Assembly (NCBI GenBank): GCA_002686995.1
Contig: NYZC01000001.1
Coordinates: forward strand, 1-53,205
Length of the DNA stretch: 53,205 bases
Direction: 5' to 3'
From: Phycisphaeraceae bacterium
GTDB taxonomy: Bacteria; Planctomycetota; Phycisphaerae; Phycisphaerales; Phycisphaeraceae
Shown piece after piece: positions 34,314-43,117 of the stretch. A model generated the notes under the pieces. That model was given only the letters and a program-made list of their open reading frames with translations. It did no database searches and had not been told where the DNA came from. The first letter of the stretch is position 1. Every line of letters begins with the position of its first letter. The translations under genes were made by a program, and so were the position numbers.

Positions 34314-34341
34314 ACCGTACCGCGCGACGGAACGATGTCAA
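34314..34341 (-). promoter_or_regulatory. Candidate promoter for the beta-helix PEP-CTERM gene
   Basis: On the minus strand a perfect TTGACA (34341-34336) is followed after 16 bases by TACGGT (34319-34314), about 93 bases before the start codon at 34221. The -35 overlaps a dyad (34338-34357). Confidence 0.45.
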
Positions 34342-34357
34342 GACATCAAGGTCTTGA
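34338..34357. promoter_or_regulatory. Operator-like dyad overlapping the -35 box
   Basis: TCAAGAC, six bases (ATCAAG), then GTCTTGA: a perfect 7-bp dyad covering part of the -35 hexamer. This is the layout of a repressor site. No regulator is encoded nearby. Confidence 0.4.
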
Positions 34358-34364
34358 TATAGGT

Positions 34365-34382
34365 CGCCCCCTCGAGGGGGCG
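34365..34382 (-). terminator. Possible terminator of the second URO-D gene
   Basis: CGCCCCCTCGAGGGGGCG is a perfect palindrome 33 bases past the URO-D stop on the minus strand. There is no T-run, so it would be an unusual rho-independent terminator. Confidence 0.4.
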
Positions 34383-34415
34383 GATGCGCTCGGTGCGAGG
34401 GGCCGCCACCGCGTG

Positions 34416-35486
34416 TCAGGTGTGCTTCGTCAGCCAGTCGAGCAGTTGTTGGCCTTCCTCGACGCTCTCCGTCCGCACGTCGTAGACCAGCAGGTTGGGG
34501 TCGTACTCGCCGTGGACGCGTCGCACGTCGTCGGCGGTGAGGTGGAGAATGATGATCTTTCCTGCCTTCTGGATGCGCCTGAGCACGTCCGGCCACTCGA
34601 TCTGGGGCTTGCTTCCGGCCCCGGAGACCCATTGCACGGCGTCCAGGTCCCTGATGGCGAGCAGGTCGTCGAGGTGGTTCAGCGCATCGGGCCCGTCGAG
34701 GTGGAAGCAGGATCGGTCGAGGTAACCGGCTTCGTCCTCGATAGCCGGGAGCACGAACCGGCGAAACAGGTCCGGACTCAGCAGTGCGATGAAATCAGCC
34801 TGGATGCGGTTGAAACGGCCCCGATCGTACATGGGCAGTTCGCTGATCGTGCCCAGTTCGTCCTTGGAACCGTATGCATGGAACGTCTCGTAGATCTGCC
34901 GGTAGATCGCCCGCGCCTGGGTCATCGCGGTCATGATCGTGGCGGGGTGATCGATCATGTCGTAAAGCAGGTTCTCCGCGCCGGCAAGCCCTTCGAGCAG
35001 GTCGATGTTGGAGTGCATGTCGATCTCGGTCAGCAGGCAGCGGCCGGCGAGACGCGATTCCGCCGCGGCGTGAAACGCCTTCATGCGCTCGAAGTACCGG
35101 TTGCGCTCGTCGAGACGCATGGGCAGGAACGCGTCCCAGTCCTTCACGATCTTTTCGGACCAGCTTGTCGGGTTCTCATCCCGGCTGACGGTCAGGGGCG
35201 CACCGAGAAAGGCGGCCATCTGGTCGGGGCCGAAGCCCGGCCGGAAAGCAGGAATTGATTCTCCCAGAAACGCATGCGATTCGAGGTACGCCTCCGCCTG
35301 CTCCAGAATGTCCGAAAAGTCGTCATCCAGTGCCACGAGGCGGGCATACCGGGTCGCCCGGGGCGTCCTTGCGGCCGTCACGAGCGTGCAGGGGCGATCG
35401 ATGACCTGGTGCTGCCAGAGCGCGTCCCAGTAGCGCCGCGCCCGATTCAGGTCGGGCTTGTGCTGGAGGGTGCTGACGTCGGGCAT
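34416..35486 (-). CDS. Uroporphyrinogen decarboxylase (URO-D)-like protein, copy 2
   Basis: A 356-residue protein of the same fold as the 31.9-kb gene, with poor pairwise sequence similarity. The start at 35486 is supported by GGAGG six bases upstream. Visible are LLTEIDMHSNIDLLEGLAGAENLLYDMID, then ELPMYDRGRFNRIQADFIALLSPDLFRRFVLPAI, YLDRSCFHLDGPDALNHLDDLLAIRDLDAVQWVSGAG with the conserved strand-end HLDG, and IILHLTADDVRRV. True HemE motifs are missing. It is likely a cobalamin-dependent methyltransferase relative or a non-catalytic member. It is divergent from the radical SAM gene. Confidence 0.75.
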   Translation of the reverse strand: MPDVSTLQHKPDLNRARRYWDALWQHQVIDRPCTLVTAARTPRATRYARLVALDDDFSDILEQAEAYLESHAFLGESIPAFRPGFGPDQMAAFLGAPLTVSRDENPTSWSEKIVKDWDAFLPMRLDERNRYFERMKAFHAAAESRLAGRCLLTEIDMHSNIDLLEGLAGAENLLYDMIDHPATIMTAMTQARAIYRQIYETFHAYGSKDELGTISELPMYDRGRFNRIQADFIALLSPDLFRRFVLPAIEDEAGYLDRSCFHLDGPDALNHLDDLLAIRDLDAVQWVSGAGSKPQIEWPDVLRRIQKAGKIIILHLTADDVRRVHGEYDPNLLVYDVRTESVEEGQQLLDWLTKHT

Positions 35487-35737
35487 GGGCGCCTCCGGAC
35501 CGGGGGGGGGCGGGAGCCTGCCCCCGGTCGGCCGAGATCGAAACGCGCTATGCCATGTTACCTGTTTTGAGCGTCGGGTTGACCTGTCCGTCGCGGGAGG
35601 CGGTACCATTTCAGGTGGTGAACCACTCGATCCGGTGAAGATGGAGAGGCGATATCGACGACGAAATAGGGGACTGCACTGCGGGATAGAACTCGGTGAC
35701 GGGATGCATCCCGACGCGGCAGGGCAAGGGCTCGCCC

Positions 35738-36748
35738 ATGTACGCAGAGAAGCCACGACTGCACGAGCGACAGAAGGCGCATCGGGCCGGTGACTTGAGA
35801 ACCATCGCCCTGGACGTCACCCCGCGCTGCAACATGCGGTGTCCGCACTGTTACGCGGCGTCCTTGCTTCATCTGGGACCTATCGAGCTGGAAGTGCTGC
35901 AGGGCGCGCTGGACGAGGCGTACGACCTGGGCGTGTTCCATTACATCCTGCAGGGTGGGGAGCCGATCCTGGAACCCGGCCGTCTCGAAGCCATCCTTCG
36001 CGCCTGTCATCCGGACGAGACGTATCTGAACGTCGTGACGAACGGGTGGAGCATGAGCGGCGAGACCGTGCGCTGGCTCAGGGAACTGAAAGTCGACAAG
36101 ATCACCTTCAGCCTGGATTCGGGCATCGAGTGCGAACACGACGCGAACCGAATGCCGGGGTCGTTCCGGCGCGTGCTTGCCGCGATCGAATGCGTGCAGG
36201 CTGAAGGGCTGCTTGCCGGTGTTTCGACGGTCGTCAGTCACGAAACGCTGTACGGCAAGGGCTTCCGCAAGGCCTACGGCATCGCCAGACGCCGAGGCAT
36301 ACGACTTGATGTCCAGATCGCCGAGCCCGTGGGCCGATGGGACGGGCAGACCGTGCACCTGATCACGCCGGAGGATGCCCGCTACATCAAGGCTTTGCAG
36401 CTGGGTTGCCCAGTCCTTGCCAACGGTCAGAAGATGGTCAGCCGCGACATCTACTCTGGCGAGCGGGACCATTGTCCAGCCGGGACGGAGTTCATGGGGC
36501 TGACGGCGGACGGTCAGCTCCTGCCCTGCAATTTTCTGCAGTTCACGCTCGGTACGATCCGCGACCGGAGCATCCGGGAGATGCGCGACGCGCTGCTGAC
36601 GTCAGGCTGGTTCGACGGAAGGCACCCAGGCTGTCTCTGCGGCGAGGACCGGGCATTCATCGATTGCTTTATCAAGCCTCACGTGGACGAGCCGAAGCCA
36701 CTCGACGCGTGGCGGATCTTCGATCTGCCGCGGCCGCAGTTGTCGTGA
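35738..36748 (+). CDS. Radical SAM protein with SPASM-like C-terminal domain
   Basis: A 336-residue iron-sulfur enzyme. Start 35738 is chosen; a GTG at 35696 would add 14 residues. The cluster motif CNMRCPHCYA (Cys31, Cys35, Cys38) binds the 4Fe-4S used to cleave S-adenosylmethionine, and LQGGEPIL is the GGE/SAM-binding motif. The C-terminal part has the spaced cysteines of a SPASM domain: CPAGTEFMGLTADGQLLPC, then CLCGEDRAFIDC. SPASM enzymes modify peptides, proteins or sugars. It ends six bases before the M81 gene, so the two are probably made together. No precursor peptide is convincing nearby. Confidence 0.85.
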   Translation: MYAEKPRLHERQKAHRAGDLRTIALDVTPRCNMRCPHCYAASLLHLGPIELEVLQGALDEAYDLGVFHYILQGGEPILEPGRLEAILRACHPDETYLNVVTNGWSMSGETVRWLRELKVDKITFSLDSGIECEHDANRMPGSFRRVLAAIECVQAEGLLAGVSTVVSHETLYGKGFRKAYGIARRRGIRLDVQIAEPVGRWDGQTVHLITPEDARYIKALQLGCPVLANGQKMVSRDIYSGERDHCPAGTEFMGLTADGQLLPCNFLQFTLGTIRDRSIREMRDALLTSGWFDGRHPGCLCGEDRAFIDCFIKPHVDEPKPLDAWRIFDLPRPQLS

Positions 36749-36754
36749 GCTGTC

Positions 36755-38203
36755 ATGAAGCTCTTCACCGCGCTGCTCGGCACCGAGACGAACACGTTCT
36801 CGCCATTCGTCACCGGGAACCAGAACTTCGAGCGAACGCTGCTGGTCCGGGCCGGCGCACACGGCGACGTTCCGTCGATGTTCGCCGTGCCGCTGGTGGT
36901 GTGGCGGCAGCGCGCTCGGGAGCGCGGGTGGCAGGTGGTCGAGAGTCTCGCCACGTTCGCGACGCCGGCAGGCGTGACGCGCCGTGACGTTCACGAGGCC
37001 TACCGTGAAGAGATTCTTTCGGACCTTCGGGCGGCGATGCCGGTCGACGCGGTCATGCTCAACCTGCACGGCGCCATGGTCGCGGACGGCTGCGACGATT
37101 GCGAGGGCGATCTGCTTGCCCGCGTGCGGGAGATCGTGGGGCCCGGGGTGCCGGTCGGCGCCGAGCTGGATCTGCACTGTCACCTGACCGAGATGATGGT
37201 CCGTCACGCGGACGCGCTGGTCATGTTCAAGGAGTACCCGCACACGGATTTCGCGGAGCGCGCCGGGGAGCTGTTCGAGATCGTCGCCGATACGGTCGAG
37301 GGTCGCGTGCGTCCGACGATGGCGTTGCACGACTGCGAAATGATCGGAGTCTTTCACACGACGCGCGAGCCGATGCGCGGTTTCGTCGACGGCATGACGG
37401 ACCTGGAAGGGTGCGACGGCGTGCTCTCGGTTTCGCTGGCTCACGGCTTTCCGTGGGGTGACGTCGAGGAGATGGGGGCGAGGATGCTCGTCGTGACCGA
37501 CGATCGCGCCGAGGCGGCGGCGGCGCTCGCGCGGTCTCTTGGCGAGAAACTGTACGCGCTGCGCGATCGTCTGCAGCCGGACTACCTGTCGATTGACGAG
37601 GGGATCGACCGGGCGCTGGCCAGTCCGCGAGGGCCGGTCGTGCTCGCCGACGTCTCGGACAACTCAGGCGGGGGCGCCCCCAACGATTCGACGTTCATCC
37701 TGCGGCGGATGCTCGAGCGCGGTGTCGAGCGAGCGGCGATTGCCTGTATCTGGGACCCGATCGCGGTGACGGTCGCGGCCGAAGCGGGAAAGGGAGCGCA
37801 GATTGCGCTGCGGCTCGGCGGCAAGATGGGACCGATGTCGGGCGATCCGCTCGACGTGACCGCGAAGGTGGCGAGCGTGACGTCCGACGGCGTGCAGTAC
37901 TGCGCGGGCGCGCCGTTTTCGCTCGGTGACGCGGCCGCCCTGCGCGTGGACGGCGTCGATGTCGTCGTCAACTCGATTCGCTGCCAGACGTTCAGCCCCG
38001 ACGCGTTCACGTCACTGGGGATCGACGTTGCGGACCGGCAGATCCTCGTCGTCAAGTCGATGCAGCATTTCCACGCCGGCTTCGCCCCGATCGCAGCCGA
38101 CATCCTCTACGTCGCCGCCCCCGGCGCCACGATGCCGCACTTCGACCAGTTTGAATACCAGCACATCAACCCCCGTCTCTGGCCCCTCGAGAGCGAAGCC
38201 TGA
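36755..38203 (+). CDS. M81-family metallohydrolase (MlrC-like), copy 1
   Basis: A 482-residue protein of the MlrC (microcystinase C) family, in which MlrC cleaves the linear peptide products of microcystin. Family landmarks: LLGTETNTFSP near the start, VDAVMLNLHGAMVADG, PVGAELDLHCHLTEMMV (acid and histidine ligands), MFKEYPHTDFAERA, and FHTTREPMRGFVDGM. The C-terminal half carries LADVSDNSGGGAPNDSTFILR, the conserved MlrC C-terminal start. It directly follows the radical SAM gene, and a paralogue is encoded at 43-44.6 kb. Substrate unknown; other neighbours do not suggest microcystin breakdown as such. Confidence 0.85.
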   Translation: MKLFTALLGTETNTFSPFVTGNQNFERTLLVRAGAHGDVPSMFAVPLVVWRQRARERGWQVVESLATFATPAGVTRRDVHEAYREEILSDLRAAMPVDAVMLNLHGAMVADGCDDCEGDLLARVREIVGPGVPVGAELDLHCHLTEMMVRHADALVMFKEYPHTDFAERAGELFEIVADTVEGRVRPTMALHDCEMIGVFHTTREPMRGFVDGMTDLEGCDGVLSVSLAHGFPWGDVEEMGARMLVVTDDRAEAAAALARSLGEKLYALRDRLQPDYLSIDEGIDRALASPRGPVVLADVSDNSGGGAPNDSTFILRRMLERGVERAAIACIWDPIAVTVAAEAGKGAQIALRLGGKMGPMSGDPLDVTAKVASVTSDGVQYCAGAPFSLGDAAALRVDGVDVVVNSIRCQTFSPDAFTSLGIDVADRQILVVKSMQHFHAGFAPIAADILYVAAPGATMPHFDQFEYQHINPRLWPLESEA

Positions 38204-38359
38204 CCGCGTTTTCGCAGGTGGCCGTGCATCTCTGACGTGATCGAAGGTCACGCGGATGTCGACGCGCTCGTCGGCAGCGATCATTCGTCACCTCGTTCGA
38301 CGTGCGCGCTCAGTGCGGCGATTGCGGCCCGTGACTGGTCGCACATCGAGGCGCCGAGT

Positions 38360-39166
38360 CTATCGTCTTCCCTTGTACACTTCGCGCTGCGCCCGGTGGT
38401 CGGATGAGACCTCGGCGTAGAACATCCGCTGCGCAGGGGTCATGCGCTCGAGCGCTTCCGGCGTGGGGTAGAACGACCGCCATTTCATGCCGATGTGGTT
38501 GTACTTGTAGAAGAGGTTGACGCGTTCGCGGTCGCCATGCCACGGCGCCGCCCCGTGGCACAGCGCCTCGGGGAAGATCACCACCGAGCCCGCGGGGCAG
38601 GGCACGGACCTGACGACGTTCGGATCGAATGAGCCGGAGCTGACGTCGCGCCATGCCTCGGGCATGTCGAAGTTCGCCTTGTGGCTGCCGGGCACGCAGA
38701 TGAATCCGCCCTCGTTGGCACCGACGTCGGTCAGATTGAACGCGACGACGGTGTTGCCGCAGAAGATGCGGCCGTCGTGGTAGCGGTAGGTGAACTGGAG
38801 GTCCTGTCCGGCGCCGTCCCAATGGCCGCCGCCGTGAAGGTTCAGACCCTTGAATCCCCTGCGACGAACGAACGCGTAGCTGATCTCGAGGCGCAGTTCG
38901 CGGTGGATCACGGTGTGCAGGACGTCCAGGACGGGCGGCAGGTCGATCAGGTCGGCAAAGAGGGGGCCGATGCTGGTCAGGTCGCCGAGGGATGCCTCGT
39001 GCGGGTCGTCGTCCGAGTGGCCGACGCCTTCCGGCAGGGATTCGTTCGGCGTCGCGATGCCCTCGTGCGCCGCGGCGACAAGACGGTCGCAGAGGTCGCG
39101 CGTCAGGACGTCGTGCAGGACGAGGTAGCCGTTGACGTCGAAGAGGTACTTCTGTTGATCGTCCAT
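38360..39166 (-). CDS. Phytanoyl-CoA dioxygenase (PhyH) family protein, copy 4
   Basis: A 268-residue member starting MDDQQKYLFDVNGYLVLHDVL. The ligand motif is His115-x-Asp117 in GHWDGAGQDLQF, followed by distal His204 (EALCHGAAPWHGDRERVN) and Arg213/215. The metal site is less typical than in the other copies: HWD instead of HQD and a longer HGGGHWDG loop. GGFICVPGSHKANF is the conserved turn. Start 39166 is preferred, though the frame is open 18 codons further. It is divergent from the next PhyH gene across 213 bp. The 156-bp gap below it (38204-38359) has a minus-strand ATG at 38284 with a good ribosome site but only about 20 protein-like codons. Confidence 0.85.
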   Translation of the reverse strand: MDDQQKYLFDVNGYLVLHDVLTRDLCDRLVAAAHEGIATPNESLPEGVGHSDDDPHEASLGDLTSIGPLFADLIDLPPVLDVLHTVIHRELRLEISYAFVRRRGFKGLNLHGGGHWDGAGQDLQFTYRYHDGRIFCGNTVVAFNLTDVGANEGGFICVPGSHKANFDMPEAWRDVSSGSFDPNVVRSVPCPAGSVVIFPEALCHGAAPWHGDRERVNLFYKYNHIGMKWRSFYPTPEALERMTPAQRMFYAEVSSDHRAQREVYKGRR

Positions 39167-39379
39167 CGACCTAAGCGTAGCCGGGAGTAAGACGAAGGGA
39201 CAGATGACGAGAGCGGCCATTCCTGCCCGCCGTGATGACCTGGTGCGTCGCCGACGGGCTCGGCGGGAACGGGACAGGAATTGACGACGACGCAGGCAGG
39301 CAGGACGATCAGAGCCCGGGCGGGAACGACGTCCCGTTTCCGGGCCGCCGGGAGTTTCGATAGAGCCGGAGCGCCACTG

Positions 39380-40297
39380 ATGTCTGAATCAGCCGAGACC
39401 CGAAGCATCGACGTTCCGCGCATCCTCGAGCCGGATCAGGTCCGGGCCTACCTGGACGACGGTTATCTCGTCGTACCGAACCTCGTCGACCCGGACGAAC
39501 TGGACGAGCTCAAGCGCGACATCGTGAAGGTCGCCAGGGGCGGGTACCCGGCCGAGTCCAACATGAAGTCGGTGCCCGCGACCCTGACTGATGCCGAAGT
39601 GCTCGAAACGGTGCTGTGCATTCACCAGCCGCACTTCATCAGCCCGGTCATCGAGAAGTACGTGCGCCATCCGAGAATCTGCGGCGTTCTGTCACAGATC
39701 GCGGCGGCCCATCTGCCCTGGTGGGACGGCAGCGTCAAGTGCATGCAGTCGATGTTCTTCGTCAAGCCGCCGGGGTTCCAGGGGCAGGGCTGGCACCAGG
39801 ACGAGGTGTACATCCCGACGCGCGACCGCTCGCTCGTCGGGGCGTGGATCGCGATCGACGACGCGACCGTCGAGAACGGCTGCCTGTGGGTGCTGCCGGG
39901 ATCGCATCGGGACGGGTACTTGCACCGGATGCGGCAACACGACAACGACGATGAGTTCGACGGCGCCGAGGAAGCTTTCGGCTTCGACGAAACGAGTGAG
40001 ATCCCGGTCGAGGTGAAGGCGGGCACGCTCGTGTTCTTCAACGGGTACCTGCTGCACCGATCGCGCCGCAACCGCAGCGACATCTACCGCCGCGTCCTCG
40101 TCAACCACTACATGAACGCGTGGTCGCTGCTGCCCTGGCACCCTGGTGACGATCCGCCCGCCCGCGCGGATGAGCGAGCGATCATCCACGTTGCCGGCGT
40201 CGATCCGTACGCGTGGAAAGGCTTCGGGCAGCCGCAGCGCCGAATCTACTCGCGAATGTGCAAGGCGAACGAGGAGTCGCTCGAGGAGAACCGCTGA
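39380..40297 (+). CDS. Phytanoyl-CoA dioxygenase (PhyH) family protein, copy 5
   Basis: A 305-residue member starting ILEPDQVRAYLDDGYLVVPNLVDPDELDELK after an N-terminal extension of about 14 residues. The ATG at 39380 has GGAG nine bases upstream. Ligands: His139-x-Asp141 (GWHQDEVYIP) and His226 (YLLHRSRRN), with Arg237 for 2-oxoglutarate. DATVENGCLWVLPGSHRDGYLH is the conserved turn. WWDGSVKCMQSMFFVKPPGFQGQGWHQD is close to ectoine-hydroxylase-like sequences. A possible promoter TTGACG-17-GACGAT lies at 39278-39306. The divergent layout with copy 4 suggests joint regulation of two related but distinct oxygenases. Confidence 0.9.
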   Translation: MSESAETRSIDVPRILEPDQVRAYLDDGYLVVPNLVDPDELDELKRDIVKVARGGYPAESNMKSVPATLTDAEVLETVLCIHQPHFISPVIEKYVRHPRICGVLSQIAAAHLPWWDGSVKCMQSMFFVKPPGFQGQGWHQDEVYIPTRDRSLVGAWIAIDDATVENGCLWVLPGSHRDGYLHRMRQHDNDDEFDGAEEAFGFDETSEIPVEVKAGTLVFFNGYLLHRSRRNRSDIYRRVLVNHYMNAWSLLPWHPGDDPPARADERAIIHVAGVDPYAWKGFGQPQRRIYSRMCKANEESLEENR

Positions 40298-40334
40298 TCT
40301 CCACATCCGGGCCGTGTCGACCCGAAAACCCCGA

Positions 40335-41795
40335 TCAGCGGTCGTCGACCGCGAGCACCTGGCACCTCCCCGGCGCCGCCGGCACGCGCAACGTCCCGCC
40401 GCCCTCCAGGTTCACCGTCCTGTCGCCCGCATTCGTTTCTCCGAAGTCCGTGCGCCGCACGAGGACGCGGCGATCGAGTCGCAAGCCGGAGATCACGGTG
40501 CCGGGCTCCGCAGGCACGTCGAAGGTGATCGGCCTGCCCTGGTCGAGCCATTCGGCATGCTCGAGGCTCGCCGCCCACACTTCATGGAGCAGTGCGACCT
40601 CCTTCGGATACTGGTTCTTCATGCACCAGAGGAAGAAGGTGCCGTGGCCGCGCAGCAGCAGGTGCCACAGCAGCTCCTGGTAGGCCCGTTCGCTCATCTG
40701 GCGGATCGACGGGTCGTCGGGATCCGGCTCGTAGACCGTGTGCCAGTGGACGAAAGGAATGATCGGGGTGCGCGGATCGGTGTGAGCCGCCGCGTTCGAG
40801 CCGACCTTCAGCATGTTGTAGAGCCAGCGGTAGTCCCCGTCCTCGAAGTCGTACCACGCCCAGGTCCGCGCCCACGGGTAGACCACCGGCATCGCAAACG
40901 TGTAGCCGGTCAGGGGATGATCGTCGTACCACCTGCGGCAGGGCGCGCGGCGATCCATCCGGTGCGGGTGGTCCGTCTCGAACGTTTCGAAGTAATCGAG
41001 CCAGTAGCGCCAGCCGTCGTGGGGATAGACGGCGTAGTTACCCACCAGCGCCTTCGGATACGCTTCGAGGATCGGCTCGCTGTAGGTGACGCGCGTCGCC
41101 TCGGATCGCTTGGTGCGAACGGCGATCTGGAATGCATCGAAGCTTTCGATGTCGGGGATGTGCCGCCGGCACGCGGCGCACTTCCGGGCGGCGTCCCAGG
41201 CGCGGTTGATCTCGAGCGGGCCGTCGATCTCCCAGTCACCGTAGACGAAGTCGAGCGGCACGCCTGCCCTGCGGTAAGCGTCGACGAAGTACGTCGTCTG
41301 GCGGCGCATCGGTTCGTATCGCGCGTCGATCCGAAACGGGCATCCCCTGCGGCTCGGAATCGAGGGATCGTCGACCACGTGGCCGGCCTCGTCGCGATGC
41401 GCCGTCTCCTCCGAGCCGAAGAAGCCGTACATGATGTCGTTCGCGTTCACGCATACGGGCAGGCCGAGCTCCTGCTGGATGCGCGCCGCCGCCAGCGCGC
41501 GATCGAGTGATCGTCGCGTTACGGACGGATCGGCGTCGTCCCACCGCCAGTTCGCGATGACGGCGACGCCGCGCGTGTCCAGCGCCTCGATGATCCGCCG
41601 CTGCGTCGCCACGTCGTCGACGAGAGCGTGCTGCGCCGGCCACAGCAGCAGCGGCAGGCGATCGCCGCGCGGATGATCGAGCGGGCGGGTCTGATCGAGA
41701 ATGATGCGCACAGGGTCGGGGAACGCCGGGTCGGATTGGGCGGAGGTGGCGGCCAATGGGGGATTCCAGTGCGGCCTTCGGCCGCGAGAGTTCAA
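40335..41795 (-). CDS. TIM-barrel hydrolase-like protein, function unknown
   Basis: About 486 residues from a TTG at 41795 that overlaps the MFS stop codon (TTGA), or 458 from the GTG at 41711, where the conserved-looking part VRIILDQTRPLDHP begins. Strand-helix alternation (GVAVIANWRWDD, LPVCVNANDIM, LDFVYGDWEIDGP, LVGNYAVYP, GYTFAMPVVYP) suggests a barrel like those at 2.8 and 20.7 kb. A cysteine-rich loop (KCAACRRHIPD) recalls the CPRCRSR insert of the 2.8-kb protein. An aspartate/glutamate pair in YGDWEIDG may be catalytic. I cannot name a family. Tight linkage with the MFS transporter suggests it acts on an imported sugar or aglycone. Confidence 0.6.
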   Translation of the reverse strand: MNSRGRRPHWNPPLAATSAQSDPAFPDPVRIILDQTRPLDHPRGDRLPLLLWPAQHALVDDVATQRRIIEALDTRGVAVIANWRWDDADPSVTRRSLDRALAAARIQQELGLPVCVNANDIMYGFFGSEETAHRDEAGHVVDDPSIPSRRGCPFRIDARYEPMRRQTTYFVDAYRRAGVPLDFVYGDWEIDGPLEINRAWDAARKCAACRRHIPDIESFDAFQIAVRTKRSEATRVTYSEPILEAYPKALVGNYAVYPHDGWRYWLDYFETFETDHPHRMDRRAPCRRWYDDHPLTGYTFAMPVVYPWARTWAWYDFEDGDYRWLYNMLKVGSNAAAHTDPRTPIIPFVHWHTVYEPDPDDPSIRQMSERAYQELLWHLLLRGHGTFFLWCMKNQYPKEVALLHEVWAASLEHAEWLDQGRPITFDVPAEPGTVISGLRLDRRVLVRRTDFGETNAGDRTVNLEGGGTLRVPAAPGRCQVLAVDDR

Positions 41796-43033
41796 CGCGA
41801 CCTGCGGCCGCGGGGGAGATCAGACGGTGGTTCCGTTCCATCGATGCCCGGGATCATCGCGATCACCAGGCAGCCACAGGACACGATGACGCTCACGGTG
41901 ATCGCGGTGCGGACGCCCCAGAGTTTGACGACTTCCGCCGATACCAGGGGCATGATCATGCCACGCACGCCGATCACGATCATGATCGCGTTGACGTAGA
42001 GCGTCGTGCAACCCGGCGGCGCGAGGTTGATGCCCGTCGTCTGCATGGCGATGCCGAACACGGCGAACGAGCCGCCAAACAGGAACCCGCCGATCGCCAT
42101 CAGCGGCATCGACCAGGAGTCCGGCACGCCGCAGGCGACGGCGAGATACACGAGCATGGCCAGAGATGCCGCGCCGAAACACAGGCGGAAGTTGGTCACC
42201 CCTCCGGCGAAGCGAAGGCGCGGGGTGACGACGAGCAGCGCGAGCAGCATGCCCGCGGTGCCGAAGGCGACGAGCTGGCCGACCTGCGCCTCGTCGAATC
42301 CGAGGCGCTCGAATTGCACCGTCAGTATGGGCCGCATCCCTGCGCCGATCCAGCCGTAGAACAGCAGGACGATCAGCACGCGGCGCAGTCGCGTGTCCCG
42401 GATGACGGTGCGCAGGACCTCGTGGGCGCGGAACGGCTCCATGGGATGGTCGTCGCGCGTGGGGATGCCGCGGAACACGAGCGCCGCGGCGATCATCGGG
42501 ACCGCGGCCAGGAGAAACGCTTCGAGGTGACGTCCCGACGCGCGGCAGATGGCTCCGAACAGCAGGGCGGTGCCGATCGTTGTCGCGCTGATCGCGAGAA
42601 ACCGCCGGCTGAGCAGGCGCGGTCGTTCGTCCCGGCCGTAGAGATGTCGAACCAGCGTGCCGTACTGCACCTCGTAGAGTCCGTGCAGCAGCGCAACCGT
42701 GATGATGAGCAGGCAGTACGGAATCGCGGCGGTCTGCCATCCGGCGACGATGAGCAGGCATGCCGACGCGAGCATGATCGCGACGATGCCGCGCCGCAGA
42801 CTCAGCCTCGCCGTAACCCGGTTGAGAAACAGGTTCCATATGTAGCCGTAGTAGCCGGCAGTGGCGATGACGCCGATCCATATCTCCGACGCGCCCAGGT
42901 TTCGGTAGGCGATGAAGTCGAAGAGCCGCCAGACGCCATGCATGGCGCCGACGAACAGGACGGCGCTGGTCACGTCCCGCCGAAAGACGGCACGCGATGA
43001 GGTCGCCTCACCTGCGGTCTGGGTCGTATGCAT
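41792..43033 (-). CDS. Major facilitator superfamily transporter
   Basis: A 413-residue inner-membrane protein from ATG 43033 (GTG at 43039 is possible). About 12 hydrophobic segments can be read, for example AVLFVGAMHGVWRLFDFIAY, GIVAIMLASACLLIVAGW, IPYCLLIITVALLHGLYEV, AFLLAAVPMIAAALVF and MPLMAIGGFLFGGSFAVFGI. The loop between segments 2 and 3 (NRVTARLSLRRG) stands where the MFS motif A lies. The C-terminal IPGIDGTEPPSDLPRGRRSR tail is cytoplasmic. It overlaps the barrel gene by four bases, suggesting a transport-plus-hydrolysis unit. Specificity unknown. Confidence 0.8.
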   Translation of the reverse strand: MHTTQTAGEATSSRAVFRRDVTSAVLFVGAMHGVWRLFDFIAYRNLGASEIWIGVIATAGYYGYIWNLFLNRVTARLSLRRGIVAIMLASACLLIVAGWQTAAIPYCLLIITVALLHGLYEVQYGTLVRHLYGRDERPRLLSRRFLAISATTIGTALLFGAICRASGRHLEAFLLAAVPMIAAALVFRGIPTRDDHPMEPFRAHEVLRTVIRDTRLRRVLIVLLFYGWIGAGMRPILTVQFERLGFDEAQVGQLVAFGTAGMLLALLVVTPRLRFAGGVTNFRLCFGAASLAMLVYLAVACGVPDSWSMPLMAIGGFLFGGSFAVFGIAMQTTGINLAPPGCTTLYVNAIMIVIGVRGMIMPLVSAEVVKLWGVRTAITVSVIVSCGCLVIAMIPGIDGTEPPSDLPRGRRSR

Positions 43034-43062
43034 GGACACGGGCGGACATTCTCGGGAACTAC

Positions 43063-43092
43063 GTGACGGCGGACAACGTGACGGCGGACAAC
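43063..43092. repeat. 15-bp perfect tandem duplication
   Basis: GTGACGGCGGACAAC occurs twice in a row, 26 bases beyond the stop of the M81 gene (minus strand) and upstream of the MFS gene. A third partial copy (GGCGGACA) lies at 43041. Confidence 0.6.
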
Positions 43093-43117
43093 CCGCGACT
43101 CGACGGTCGCGCGTTTC

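Noticed and set aside
35641-35793. A 50-residue basic peptide before the radical SAM gene as a RiPP precursor
   Set aside because: It overlaps the radical SAM start in another frame, has no leader/core pattern and no good ribosome site.
38204-38359. A new small gene starting at 38284 on the minus strand
   Set aside because: The ribosome site is good, but only about 20 codons look protein-like before the frame runs antisense into the M81 gene; at most a relic.
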